This document shows positions 1 to 9,087 of a DNA stretch of 64,000 nucleotides, one piece after another. The stretch is from contig JANXBU010000008.1 of assembly GCA_025060505.1 (NCBI GenBank), forward strand, positions 1 to 64,000, written 5' to 3'. The stretch's first letter is position 1. Every line of letters begins with the position of its first letter. Position numbers and translations under genes: made by a program. The notes below the pieces were generated by a model. It saw nothing but the letters and a program-made list of their open reading frames with translations, ran no database searches and was not told the origin of the DNA. This stretch comes from Candidatus Calescibacterium sp. GTDB lineage: Bacteria > Calescibacteriota > Calescibacteriia > Calescibacteriales > Calescibacteriaceae.

Positions 1-351
1 AAAATATACATATTGAGCAAGCTTACCGAAAGAGATAGGGAGGTGCTGAACGCTATGGAAGATATACAGAAGATAGACATAAGGGAACTTGAACTATTTC
101 AAATAGGGAAAAAAGAAGGGGTTCAGGAAGGAATCAAGGAAGGAATTAAGAAAGGTATCAAGGAAGGTATGCATAGAGGTTTGAGAGAGGGATTAGAGTT
201 AGCATTGAGATTGAAGTTTGGGGCTCAGGCTCAGAAGTTTGTAACGAAGATAAGGAAGATAAGAGATTTAGATACACTAAAAGTAATAGCGAAGAAAATC
301 CAAAAAGCAAAGACATTGAAGGATATTGACAAGATATTAAATTCAAATTAG
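1..351 (+). CDS. C-terminal part of an Rpn-family recombination-promoting nuclease / PD-(D/E)XK transposase-like protein (5' partial)
   Basis: The reading frame is open from base 1, so the TTG at 13 is probably not the start and the gene begins before the window. What remains is the tail typical of Rpn/YhgA-type proteins: a run of Gly-Xaa-Lys/Glu-Gly repeats (EGVQEGIKEGIKKGIKEG, about 35-60 residues from the left edge), then an 'ALRLKFG' helix and a charged helical end. The family joins an N-terminal PD-(D/E)XK nuclease to such a tail and is found scattered as mobile or transposon-like genes. The nuclease domain lies outside the window, so activity cannot be judged. The family call rests on the repeat tail alone. 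Confidence 0.6.
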   Translation, partial: KIYILSKLTERDREVLNAMEDIQKIDIRELELFQIGKKEGVQEGIKEGIKKGIKEGMHRGLREGLELALRLKFGAQAQKFVTKIRKIRDLDTLKVIAKKIQKAKTLKDIDKILNSN

Positions 352-572
352 TCAGCGTTCAAACTAACAATTCATTTCCGTAGTTATTATCTATCGGAAA
401 CTTAGCTTTGCCGCAACCATATTAAAATCTCTTACAATTTTTGGACTTTACATCATCATGCGAATAACAATATTGCTTTGCAACAGAGAAAAATTTCAAT
501 AAATCGAAACAGCTCATAATTACAACAAAGTAAATATCACAAATATCATTTCAAAAAGAGAAAATAAAAAAC

Positions 573-578
573 TATACA
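573..578 (+). promoter_or_regulatory. -10-like hexamer just upstream of thiL
   Basis: TATACA lies 5 bases before the thiL ATG (584), and no Shine-Dalgarno sequence is visible. With transcription starting about 6-7 bases after a -10 element, the mRNA would begin at the start codon. Inferred leaderless promoter, one of several in this window. Confidence 0.4.
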
Positions 579-583
579 CACAT

Positions 584-1654
584 ATGCTCAACGAAAGAGA
601 GATAGAGCAGATAATAAAAATAGGTAAAAAAGTCGGATGGATAAATTCCAAAGATGGCAAAAGATATATCAAAGGTGGTAAGATCAAAGGAATTGATGTA
701 ATCACAAAATGGGGAAGTGATAGTTTCTCAGTGAAAATTGGAGACAAGCATGTGATAATAACATCTGATCAACATATAGAGGGAACACATTTTGATACAA
801 GATATTTTGACCTTGACGAGATAGGGGAAAGGGCTCTGCGGTGTGCTGTAAGTGATATTAGCATAACAGGAGCGGAACCGGTGATAGCTTTCGTAAATGT
901 AGCAGTACCTTCAACAAAAATAGCGGAAAAAATAGGAGATGGTCTCATAAGAGCTTCAAAAGAACTCAAATTAAAACTCTGTGGAGGAGACGTAGGCAAA
1001 TCAGATAGAATAAACATATCCTGCTTTGCCATCGGGATATCTGAAACAAAACCTTTTTCAAGATTTGGAGCAAAACCTGGAGATCACATATTTATAACTG
1101 GAACTGTTGGGGATTCAGCACTGGCTTTCCATGTTATAAAAGCAAAAGGCAGGAGATTTGCTGAAAAAAACATACCTTATGCGTTTGAAAAGTTCCTGAA
1201 ACCTCCTGTGAGAAAAATTCCAGAAAAATTAAAGAAACTTATAAAATTCACAGCAGATCTTTCAGACGGTTCGCTGATAACTTGTCAGTGGATCAGTATC
1301 ATAAACTCTGTATCTATGGAATTCTTCCCGGAAAGGATGCCGCTTTCCGAAGAGTTTCTGAAATTTTCAAAGGATTTTTTGAAAGATCCTCAAAGCTTAG
1401 CAATAACTTGGGGCGAGGACTACGAACTTCTCTTCGGAATAAGCGAAGACAATCTGAAAACAGAAGAAGATTTCAGAAGATTTGAAAAAACAGGAGAAGT
1501 AATTGGAATAGTTTTATCTGAAAAAGACTGCGAGCGTGCTCTTAAGAAAAAGTATCCGTACATAAAAATAAAAGGTATAAGAGAAGAAAAACTTTACATT
1601 TTCTTCACACCGATCATAAAAATCAATCCAAAAATAGGTTTTTCTCATTTCTGA
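584..1654 (+). CDS. thiL: Thiamine-monophosphate kinase ThiL
   Basis: ThiL phosphorylates thiamine monophosphate to thiamine diphosphate with ATP in the cytoplasm, the last step of thiamine cofactor synthesis. The family marks are present in order: a GSDSFSVKIGD-type N-terminal strand, 'DQHIEGTHFD' (substrate/Mg binding), 'GGDVGKSD' near residue 133, 'RFGAKPGDHIFITGTVGDSAL', 'DLSDGS' near 225 and 'GEDYELLFG' near 277. At 356 residues it is slightly longer than the usual 310-340 because of a short basic tail. It stands alone on the plus strand, with no other thi gene and no TPP riboswitch that I can see. The start is the first ATG after a TATACA box; no ribosome binding site precedes it. Confidence 0.92.
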   Translation: MLNEREIEQIIKIGKKVGWINSKDGKRYIKGGKIKGIDVITKWGSDSFSVKIGDKHVIITSDQHIEGTHFDTRYFDLDEIGERALRCAVSDISITGAEPVIAFVNVAVPSTKIAEKIGDGLIRASKELKLKLCGGDVGKSDRINISCFAIGISETKPFSRFGAKPGDHIFITGTVGDSALAFHVIKAKGRRFAEKNIPYAFEKFLKPPVRKIPEKLKKLIKFTADLSDGSLITCQWISIINSVSMEFFPERMPLSEEFLKFSKDFLKDPQSLAITWGEDYELLFGISEDNLKTEEDFRRFEKTGEVIGIVLSEKDCERALKKKYPYIKIKGIREEKLYIFFTPIIKINPKIGFSHF

Positions 1655-1677
1655 AATTCCTTAACTCTAAACCAGCT

Positions 1678-2109
1678 TTATTTACCATATTGATTCTTTG
1701 GTATTTCTGGGGGATGATATTCTTCGCTGTGCTTTGCCATAATCGTTTTAGCTCTGAAAATTCTGTTTTGATCATCCCATCTTCCCTCAACTATTGTTCC
1801 TTTTGCTTTGCCAAAGAGGTCTGGCGGAACTCCCGTAAACGTCACTGGCATTGAGTATTTTCCATCTGTTATCATAAAGTAATGTTTTAAACCTTCTACC
1901 TGAAGTTCCGACACAAATCCACCCACTTTTAGGTTTTTGTTTCTATATTTTTCTATGTTCTGAAAGAATTCGGAAGGAGTTATGTAAAACGATGCACTCT
2001 CTCTCATACCTGCAAAAATAAGGTATCCAGTGGTCAGCGCTATAGCTAAAAATGAAATGAGGATTTTCCTATCCATAGGTTTCGCACCTATTCTTTCATA
2101 TATACTCAT
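1678..2109 (-). CDS. ccmE: Cytochrome c maturation haem chaperone CcmE
   Basis: CcmE holds haem covalently on the outer face of the inner membrane and passes it to apocytochromes c (System I). The 143-residue protein has one N-terminal membrane anchor (about residues 14-34), then the OB-fold region ('FYITPSEFF', 'LKVGGFV', 'VTFTGVPPDLF', 'GTIVEGRWD'). The haem-attachment motif near the end is 'AKHSEEYHPPE', with His127 as the expected covalent ligand and Tyr131 in the canonical HxxxY spacing. Its partner ccmC lies about 5 kb away on the other strand (7145), separated by two unrelated envelope genes, so the ccm genes are not in one operon here. Confidence 0.9.
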   Translation of the reverse strand: MSIYERIGAKPMDRKILISFLAIALTTGYLIFAGMRESASFYITPSEFFQNIEKYRNKNLKVGGFVSELQVEGLKHYFMITDGKYSMPVTFTGVPPDLFGKAKGTIVEGRWDDQNRIFRAKTIMAKHSEEYHPPEIPKNQYGK

Positions 2110-2251
2110 TTGAAAGACAAAAACTATCAGATTCAGAATTTATTTATCTATGTCATAAAGACACTATAGCTTCTGGCTTCAAAACTTTAGACTGATTCGT
2201 GAAAAATTCATTTTTCAAAACAAGGTTTGAAATCCGCTGATTCCCAAAGAA

Positions 2252-3010
2252 TTATGGGACTATCATTTCTTGTGGGTCAGATGGTACTCCTCCTACTCCA
2301 TTTTTATCCTCATAGATTATACGCCAGAATATTTTTCTTGAGAAAATCCTAAATGTTATCTGCTCCGGAAAAAATTTGTTATCTCTTACATATACATAAT
2401 ATATTGGATTGAAGAAGTTTTGATCCAAGGCAAACTCTAAAAGATAAACATCAACATCGTCTTTCTTTTCCCACAAAAAAAGAGGGATAATGACCTCCTG
2501 TCCGTTTCTCGGAAAGACCAAATTTATCTTAGGTTTCAGAACATACATACGAGATTCTGCCGGCAAATATCCATATCCTTTTCTTATTATCAGGCCTCTG
2601 TATTGCGCTTTCCCTTCTATGACTTCGAATTGAACATTATTCCTGTTTTTCAGAATAACCGAACAATTGTCGCAAGCGAATTCATCTTTCACCTGAACAT
2701 TACAATTTTCAGAATATACAAATATAAGACCTGTGTATTTTTCTATACTTACCGTAGGTTTCGATAACTTCAAATAAGAATCAAATACAACAACTGAACT
2801 CTGTGGGAACAACTTCAGGATACACTTACCAAAACTATTTGGGAAAGATACAATGAGCATTCCATCTTTTGTTGAAAAAGTTTTTTCGTTGTCGCTTTTG
2901 TTCTCTCCAATAGAATAAAATACCGTTGGATAAATTTTCTTCTGACAACCAAGAAAAAAAAACAAAGCGAAGATCAGACAAAGAAACATTCTATTTTTCA
3001 CAGCAAACAT
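2252..3010 (-). CDS. Lipoprotein with FecR-like and fibronectin-like regions
   Basis: A lipobox ending at Cys22 (FFLGC) marks it as an exported lipoprotein. The middle (about residues 45-150) reads like the FecR-type beta-sandwich found in surface proteins, with alternating hydrophobic strands such as 'GMLIVSF' and 'VQFEVIEGKAQYRG'. The C-terminal 90 residues look like an Fn3-type domain ('PLFLWEKKDDVDVYLLEFALDQNFF'). It lies 15 bases downstream of the giant ASH/OmpA gene on the same strand, so the two are very likely cotranscribed and may work together at the cell surface. I do not recognise a specific function, and the domain names are by pattern only. Confidence 0.65.
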   Translation of the reverse strand: MFAVKNRMFLCLIFALFFFLGCQKKIYPTVFYSIGENKSDNEKTFSTKDGMLIVSFPNSFGKCILKLFPQSSVVVFDSYLKLSKPTVSIEKYTGLIFVYSENCNVQVKDEFACDNCSVILKNRNNVQFEVIEGKAQYRGLIIRKGYGYLPAESRMYVLKPKINLVFPRNGQEVIIPLFLWEKKDDVDVYLLEFALDQNFFNPIYYVYVRDNKFFPEQITFRIFSRKIFWRIIYEDKNGVGGVPSDPQEMIVP

Positions 3011-3025
3011 AAATTTTCAGCAAAA

Positions 3026-6000
3026 CTACTTCATAAATATTTTTATCTCTGCTCTTCTGTTTACTGATTTTACTTGTGGGTCATCAGATTTTTTCAATGG
3101 AAACATAGAACTGTAACCAACTATCTTGATTGGTATCAGCAGTCCCTTCTCAAAGAGGTATTTTCTTACAGAGTTTGCTCTTGAATAAGATAGCTCCAAG
3201 TTCCAAGATTCAGACCCAATATCGTCTGTATGTCCTTCAATCAATATCTCTCTTATCTTATCTATGTTTTTACTTACAAAATCCGCCAACTCTTGCAACT
3301 GCCTTTGTGCCTGTGACGGTAAAGAAGCGGAATTCAAAGGAAAACCAGATATGGTTACCCTCACAACCACGTCGTCTTTTTCAGTATAAATATCGTATAA
3401 CTTCTGCCTGAATATTTGAGTTGCCCTTTCACGGATTATATCCTCCATATCTACTTCCTTAATTTCTTTCGCTAAGGTATGTTCCTGAGGAACGTTTTTC
3501 TTTATCTCCCCTGTTTTTCTCTCTTCATCGGATTTTTTCTGTTCAAACTTTTCCTGATCTAAGTTTTCTTTCGTTCTTACATCCCCAAATAAATTCTCTC
3601 TTGTCTCAACTTTTCCTTCTTCTACCGTATCAGCAACGGATTTATCATCATGACCTATCTGCTCGCCCTTTACAGCTTCCCGTGGATCAATCCTAAGCCA
3701 CACAAATTCTGGTTTTGAAATATATAAATCCCTTGAAAAACTACCAGATTGTATTCTAATATTCTTGCTACCCCTTAACACAACATAGTATGTTTGAATA
3801 TCAAACTCGCTTTCATCTATGCTAACTTTTATATCTCTTTCTATTGGTATCCCAGTTCTATCTGTTGAATAAGTTATCAGAGTTGGTTGAATTCTTTCCA
3901 CATTTATTTTTATATTCGGTTTGACATTTGAAACATATCCCTTTGAAATTTCAAATCCTTCACACATAACCTGCACCTCGTATGTTCCTCGTGGGAGTTC
4001 AAAACTAAAATTTCCATCCTTTGAGACTTTTGAAACCATAATCTCTTTTATCTGAACTATACAGCCCGATACTTTGTTTCCAAAAGCATCAAGTATAATT
4101 CCAGATGCTTGAAAATACTTTATAGATGGGTCCGCCTTTGGGTTTATGTTAGCTGTTGCCGAAAAAAATATTCTGAATTCAGATGATCCAAAACCTCCTA
4201 TAAGGCCTTTTGAAATACCAAACTTACCAATGAACTCATCTATGCTAAAACCAACAGATGTTGAAATCTCAGATGAAACGAATCCCTTTTTTATTGCCAA
4301 AGGAAAAAGTATGTAAGCATCATAACCGTTGAAGATTTTATTTGTGATCTGTATAGATGCTCCACCAGATAATAAACTTCTCAAAGGAATATCTCTTCCA
4401 CCATATATTGCCCCAATGTTTGAACTAAAATTATCTAACTTCATTCCACCTATTATGCCCAAAGAAAATGGAGAGCTATTGATATAGAATTTCTCTGATC
4501 CAACAGGAACACCAGCAAATAACTCTGAGAAAAAAGATATGTTCTGTGCTTCATATAGCATCATCTTTCCTCCAACAAAAAAATCAGATACACCAAGACC
4601 TCTGAGATCTCCACTGAAATAACCAATTGGTATAGAAGCGTACAAGACTGAATCATCTGAAATACTGTAAGATGCTGAAAACTCACTTATCAAAGAAGAT
4701 CTGATGAGATCGAAACTCTGAACTATTCTTTCTTCTTTATAAATGTTTCTCTGAAGCTGACCAAAAGAAATGTAAAACACATTTGAGAAAGAAACAGTCT
4801 CTTTTGTGAGAAAATTAGGTTCCCTTGTGAAGAACAATCTACCATCTGATTTTGGAGAAAAAATTATGTTTAAAGATAAAGCCTCATCTATGAAAACAGC
4901 CTGTATAAGAAAGAAAGAAAGCACGAGCTTTAACTTATATACGCGCACAAGCTTGAGCATGAATAAGATAAGACCAATAAATACTATAAAGGAAAAACTA
5001 AAAGATTTGCAACCCTTTCCTTCAAGTACAACATCCGGAGATTTTGATGTCGCAACCACTCTCACAGTTTTTTCTGGCATTTCAGGATCGTTTGAAAATA
5101 GATACAAATATGCTGAAAAATTCCCATATTTCCCCTGCGGTGAAAAAGATAACCTCAGCGGGAAGGTTTCACCGGGGGAAACTACTATATCATAAGCAGA
5201 AATTGTAAATACATCTGATTGGATATTTAATTTGACTTCAAGATCAGTATCACCTGTATTTTCAATTGGGAATATCTCATACTTTGATTCATCCGACCAA
5301 ATAGTTCCAAGATTGATTTCGTCTTTTACATTCATTCTTGGATATCCACCATACCCAGATATATTTATTTGAATAAACTTGGGTGATATATTCTGCTTGC
5401 TCTCAAAGGAGTAGCTTGAAGATTGTGGAAGAAGAGCAACAACTGTAATCTGCGCTTCATACCTTGTTAGATCATTCGGAGAAAATATTACAGGAAAACT
5501 TATCGTCTCCTGATATTTTAAAAGCAATGGAAAAGAATAACTCTGTTCATAAGAAAATCCATCTTTTTTTCCAAAGTATATATTTGAAATGACAAATGGG
5601 AATGGCTTCTCGTTTGATATAATAATATCTTTTCTCTTACGCCAGCCAACTCTAACATAGCCGAAATCTATTGATTTGGTCGCAGATATATCTGGAATAT
5701 AGGCTCTACCGAACAAGTTTATACGGAATCTTATTCTCTCTACATCATTTGTCTCAATCTCCAAGTATGATGAAAAATCTCCTTCAGCTTGCGGGCTGAA
5801 ATATAATGGAACCTCAACACTCTGTGCCGGTAAAAGAACCATCGGAAAATCAACATCTTGGTGAAGCGAAAAAGGACTGTTCGGAGGTATATATATATTC
5901 CTTATAACCAAATTCTCCGCTCCGACATTTGATATTTCTATGGTCCTAACCCTTGTCTCCCTCGGTATAAGGATTCCGAAATCAACAGTTATGCTCTCTG

Positions 6001-7096
6001 AAAACAGAGTGGGAAACGGATTTGAAACACCATAGCCTTCAAGATCAATAACCAAATAACCTATGTTCGTTATTAAAGTTACACTCCTTGAAAAATATCC
6101 GGCTGAATTTGGAGTAAAGGTAATCGGAAGAAAAAAATCAGACTGAACATATACTGGAAATTTTCCCAAATAAAATGGTGGATTATCAATTGCTCCAGAT
6201 ATAACCAGCGGATAATTTCCCTGATTTGATATCCTTGCAAATTTGGTATGAGATCTACCGACAAGAACTCCGGGAAAATTCAAATTTTTCTCAAAGCTAA
6301 CATTTGGATAAGCCCATACTCCAGAAACATAAAATGTTATATTCTGTTCATATCCGTCAATCAATAGTTCTAAGTCAAATACTTTTGAAAAGCTACCTGA
6401 CTTCTGACCTGAATAATTCAATGTAGTAGAACATCTTGTTTTATCTTTTGGTATAACATAACTAATCTCACATGAATAGCTACTTTTGATATAAATGGTA
6501 GAAAGTTCTGTGAAGTTTTGAACCTCAAAATCTATTTTCGGATTATCTTCTCTGAACACATATCCTAGATTCTGTTCATTCCTAACAACAATCTTATCTG
6601 AAGAAAATCCTTCTCCCTTTATGAAAACATTTTTCTTCTCAGACGTTGAATTATTATTAATCTCAACAACAGCAAAAAATACATCTTGAGATGTTGGAGT
6701 AAAGTTGAGTGTTATTTTATCTCCAACTATGTTCGTTTGCGGCAGAGAGAAAACATTCTGATATGGCTGAGATATTGATAGAGTATAATTTCCATTCGGT
6801 ACAGAAAACGAGCATGTTTTTGTCTGCCCAATATAAGATACCCCGCACGATACTTCCGTTGGTATAGCACAATAAGCATCATATACTTTAATCAGAACAG
6901 ACCAAATTATGAAGCAACAGAGAGACAAAAAGTAAGCCTTCTTACTTGGCTCACTTCTATATTGCGTGATAGATTCTTTTCTATATCGGAATTCATATTC
7001 TCTACGAAGTTTCAGATTTTTGATGGAGAATTCTGTTTTCAGATTTGTGGAAATTTTATTCTCTTTCAGATTTGCGAAATTTTTATTTATTTTCAT
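3026..7096 (-). CDS. Giant ASH-domain / beta-barrel / OmpA-domain envelope protein, possibly two proteins in one frame
   Basis: The 1356-residue ORF has two halves. Half one: a 52-residue N-terminal extension, a signal-like hydrophobic stretch (about 55-75), about four ASH/HYDIN-type immunoglobulin-like repeats (about 265-690, each with an '..DFG...G....R.I.I.N.G' opening), then 'GKGC' (Cys696), a hydrophobic helix and a basic cluster, as in MYXO-CTERM-type C-terminal anchors. Half two starts at an internal ATG (residue 713, base 4960) with its own perfect signal peptide, then a probable outer-membrane beta-barrel, a carboxypeptidase-regulatory-like domain ('GNFSFELPRGTYEVQVM'), a charged linker, and a C-terminal OmpA peptidoglycan-binding domain ('ILIEGHTDDIGS', 'SYSRANSVRKYL', 'NRRAEIKIFMK'). 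A FecR-like lipoprotein follows 15 bases downstream. See findings for the nested-start question. Confidence 0.8.
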   Translation of the reverse strand: MKINKNFANLKENKISTNLKTEFSIKNLKLRREYEFRYRKESITQYRSEPSKKAYFLSLCCFIIWSVLIKVYDAYCAIPTEVSCGVSYIGQTKTCSFSVPNGNYTLSISQPYQNVFSLPQTNIVGDKITLNFTPTSQDVFFAVVEINNNSTSEKKNVFIKGEGFSSDKIVVRNEQNLGYVFREDNPKIDFEVQNFTELSTIYIKSSYSCEISYVIPKDKTRCSTTLNYSGQKSGSFSKVFDLELLIDGYEQNITFYVSGVWAYPNVSFEKNLNFPGVLVGRSHTKFARISNQGNYPLVISGAIDNPPFYLGKFPVYVQSDFFLPITFTPNSAGYFSRSVTLITNIGYLVIDLEGYGVSNPFPTLFSESITVDFGILIPRETRVRTIEISNVGAENLVIRNIYIPPNSPFSLHQDVDFPMVLLPAQSVEVPLYFSPQAEGDFSSYLEIETNDVERIRFRINLFGRAYIPDISATKSIDFGYVRVGWRKRKDIIISNEKPFPFVISNIYFGKKDGFSYEQSYSFPLLLKYQETISFPVIFSPNDLTRYEAQITVVALLPQSSSYSFESKQNISPKFIQINISGYGGYPRMNVKDEINLGTIWSDESKYEIFPIENTGDTDLEVKLNIQSDVFTISAYDIVVSPGETFPLRLSFSPQGKYGNFSAYLYLFSNDPEMPEKTVRVVATSKSPDVVLEGKGCKSFSFSFIVFIGLILFMLKLVRVYKLKLVLSFFLIQAVFIDEALSLNIIFSPKSDGRLFFTREPNFLTKETVSFSNVFYISFGQLQRNIYKEERIVQSFDLIRSSLISEFSASYSISDDSVLYASIPIGYFSGDLRGLGVSDFFVGGKMMLYEAQNISFFSELFAGVPVGSEKFYINSSPFSLGIIGGMKLDNFSSNIGAIYGGRDIPLRSLLSGGASIQITNKIFNGYDAYILFPLAIKKGFVSSEISTSVGFSIDEFIGKFGISKGLIGGFGSSEFRIFFSATANINPKADPSIKYFQASGIILDAFGNKVSGCIVQIKEIMVSKVSKDGNFSFELPRGTYEVQVMCEGFEISKGYVSNVKPNIKINVERIQPTLITYSTDRTGIPIERDIKVSIDESEFDIQTYYVVLRGSKNIRIQSGSFSRDLYISKPEFVWLRIDPREAVKGEQIGHDDKSVADTVEEGKVETRENLFGDVRTKENLDQEKFEQKKSDEERKTGEIKKNVPQEHTLAKEIKEVDMEDIIRERATQIFRQKLYDIYTEKDDVVVRVTISGFPLNSASLPSQAQRQLQELADFVSKNIDKIREILIEGHTDDIGSESWNLELSYSRANSVRKYLFEKGLLIPIKIVGYSSMFPLKKSDDPQVKSVNRRAEIKIFMK

Positions 7097-7101
7097 ATTT
7101 C

Positions 7102-7107
7102 AGTATA
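7102..7107 (-). promoter_or_regulatory. -10-like hexamer of the giant OmpA-domain gene
   Basis: On the minus strand TATACT is followed by 5 bases (GAAAT) and then the ATG at 7096. No Shine-Dalgarno sequence fits between them, so the mRNA is probably leaderless. By inspection only. Confidence 0.45.
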
Positions 7108-7144
7108 ACATAAAACAGAATTTTCATACCACAAAATTTAGATT

Positions 7145-7831
7145 ATGAGGTATTTTCCTCCCATTATAATTTTTCTGGTTTTCCTTGTAGCAGTTGGCAC
7201 ATATTTGGCTTTTTTTGTAGCTCCTCCTGATGCTTTGCAGTCGGACGCCCAAAGAATAATGTATATACATGTTCCGAGTGCGTGGGTTGGGTTGAGCTTC
7301 ATAATAATAAGCGCGCTTTTTTCTCTGGTATATATTTTCAAAAGCAGAGGTTGGGCAGATAGCTTCGCCTGGTCATTTGCCAAAGTCGGAGCAGTATTCA
7401 CTCTATTGGCTCTTGCAACGGGATCTATATGGGCAAAGCCAATATGGGGAGTATGGTGGGTATGGGAAGCACGACTCACAACAACACTCATACTATTTAT
7501 GATATATGTCGCATACATTATACCAGGTATAGATGAAAAATCAAGGCAGAACACCAAAAAACTAAGAGCTATAATATCTATCATCGGAGCCCTGAACGTT
7601 CCTATTGTGTGGTTTGCTGTAAAGATATGGAGAACACTTCACCAGGAATACTCAATAATAAGAACTGATGGACCATCTATTCATCCAGATATGCTCAAAA
7701 TTCTTCTGTACAACATATTTTCTGTATTTATCTCAGCAATCGTTATAGCAATTTACGACGCTGTAAAGAACTACTCTAAAATCCTCTCGAAAGTTCCTCA
7801 ACAAGAGAAATTGGCTTTGAAAGAATCGTAA
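7145..7831 (+). CDS. ccmC: Haem exporter/handling protein CcmC
   Basis: CcmC is the inner-membrane protein that presents haem to CcmE in System I cytochrome c maturation. The 228 residues carry about six membrane spans, the haem-handling Trp-rich motif 'WGVWWVWEARLT' (residues 101-112, with Glu where many homologues have Asp), and the two flanking histidine ligands His42 ('MYIHVPSAW') and His166 ('RTLHQ'). Length is normal. It is a single gene on the plus strand; its 3' end overlaps the convergent gene at 7776-8819 by 56 bases. The ABC subunits CcmA/CcmB and the ligase CcmF are not in the window. Confidence 0.93.
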   Translation: MRYFPPIIIFLVFLVAVGTYLAFFVAPPDALQSDAQRIMYIHVPSAWVGLSFIIISALFSLVYIFKSRGWADSFAWSFAKVGAVFTLLALATGSIWAKPIWGVWWVWEARLTTTLILFMIYVAYIIPGIDEKSRQNTKKLRAIISIIGALNVPIVWFAVKIWRTLHQEYSIIRTDGPSIHPDMLKILLYNIFSVFISAIVIAIYDAVKNYSKILSKVPQQEKLALKES

Positions 7832-8819
7832 TAAAACCAAGACCCTCATTTGTAGTTGATATGTAATCTCTAAAATATGTAAGAGAAGATCTATAATCTC
7901 CTTTTGCAAAGTATATATCACCAAGCTTTCTCATAGCTATCCAGAAAAATTTATCTCTATTGATAGCTTCGGAGAGATTATTCACTTCGTTGTCGGAAAA
8001 ATCTCCATAAAATTGAGATATAACAAACAATCTTATTGCCTCCGCTCTACCTTTCGAATCACTTGGAAGCACGATTTTAAGTAAGTCCATCGCCCTTTTT
8101 ATATTTTCATTGTTCAGAACATCATCTTCTGTTGCAAATTCAGGAGCCTTCTTCATTATATATCTTGAAATATAGGAAAGACCATCTGATATCTCTCCCT
8201 TTCTCATTTTTTCCAGACCCGCCACAAGCCAACCATCCTGCTCCGCTGGATCAAAAATTATCTTATCATATGGGGGGGCTGTTCCCCTTGTTGGAATTCT
8301 ACCAATCAGCTCATTAAGCCCAACAATTTTTTCTTGAGAAAATTTGTAAGGAACAGGGTTAAACTTTGTTGTCTGAATTTTCGCAACAGAAGCTATATAG
8401 AGTCTGGCTAATCTTGAAACATAGGTTTTTATTTCATATATTATGTCTGGTATAAATGCTATAGTTAGACTTTCTATTACTCCTATATCATCACTGTTTT
8501 TTATTGGAGTTTCCCCCTTTCTCAGTATATTCATAAAGAATATGATACGATCTTTGGACTTTTTGAAAGACGAAACCACCACAAACTCATTGGATCCTAT
8601 AGAAGATGGAATATTATCTACAATATCTACTTTAACACGCTCTTTCCTAATTTCAAGCTGCATAGATTTTGAAAATGTGTTAGATAACCAATCTATCTGA
8701 CTATCACCAGAAATGTTCTTCGGTTGAACTATTATCACTCTAAAATCCTGACCATAGGATTGACCTCCAACAAGAAATGATATAAAAGATACAATTAAAA
8801 ATCTCTTGAAGAAATTCAT
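7776..8819 (-). CDS. Exported protein with TPR-like C-terminus, unknown function
   Basis: A clear signal peptide (residues 1-23, ending SYGQ-D) sends this 347-residue protein to the periplasm. The N-terminal part (about 25-130) alternates strands and helices in the way of TolB-N/FlgO-like small domains ('FRVIIVQPKNISGDSQIDWLSN'). The last 120 residues are helical, and 'AMRKLGDIYFAKGDYRSSLTYFRDYI' is a TPR-like unit. The end of the gene overlaps the 3' end of ccmC on the other strand. I cannot assign it to a named family. A scaffold or assembly role would fit the TPR-like tail, but this is inference. Confidence 0.6.
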   Translation of the reverse strand: MNFFKRFLIVSFISFLVGGQSYGQDFRVIIVQPKNISGDSQIDWLSNTFSKSMQLEIRKERVKVDIVDNIPSSIGSNEFVVVSSFKKSKDRIIFFMNILRKGETPIKNSDDIGVIESLTIAFIPDIIYEIKTYVSRLARLYIASVAKIQTTKFNPVPYKFSQEKIVGLNELIGRIPTRGTAPPYDKIIFDPAEQDGWLVAGLEKMRKGEISDGLSYISRYIMKKAPEFATEDDVLNNENIKRAMDLLKIVLPSDSKGRAEAIRLFVISQFYGDFSDNEVNNLSEAINRDKFFWIAMRKLGDIYFAKGDYRSSLTYFRDYISTTNEGLGFITILSKPISLVEELSRGF

Positions 8820-9087
8820 AGAGTAAATTAATTATGAATAATTTAATTTAAATCTACCAAGTTTATAATTTAAAATGCTGGAATAAAAGATTAACAAATC
8901 CTAACGCGTTCAATAAAAAGTCTTACATCACCAAGAGCGGAGTAGGCTGAAAAACTCCAAAATTAAATTACTTCATGTTCAATGAATAAATGAACAGAAC
9001 TTTTTAGCATTTTTTCTGTTAAATTAAAATTTAATAAACTATTTCCTTTTTCAATTTAAATGTTAAAAAGAATTAAAAACGCTATGA

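Noticed and set aside
13-351. TTG at 13 as the start of the first gene
   Set aside because: The frame is open to base 1, so the gene starts outside the window.
352-583. TPP riboswitch before thiL
   Set aside because: No conserved thi-box sequence (such as CUGAGA) is seen in the 232 bases, and the gene seems to start leaderless.
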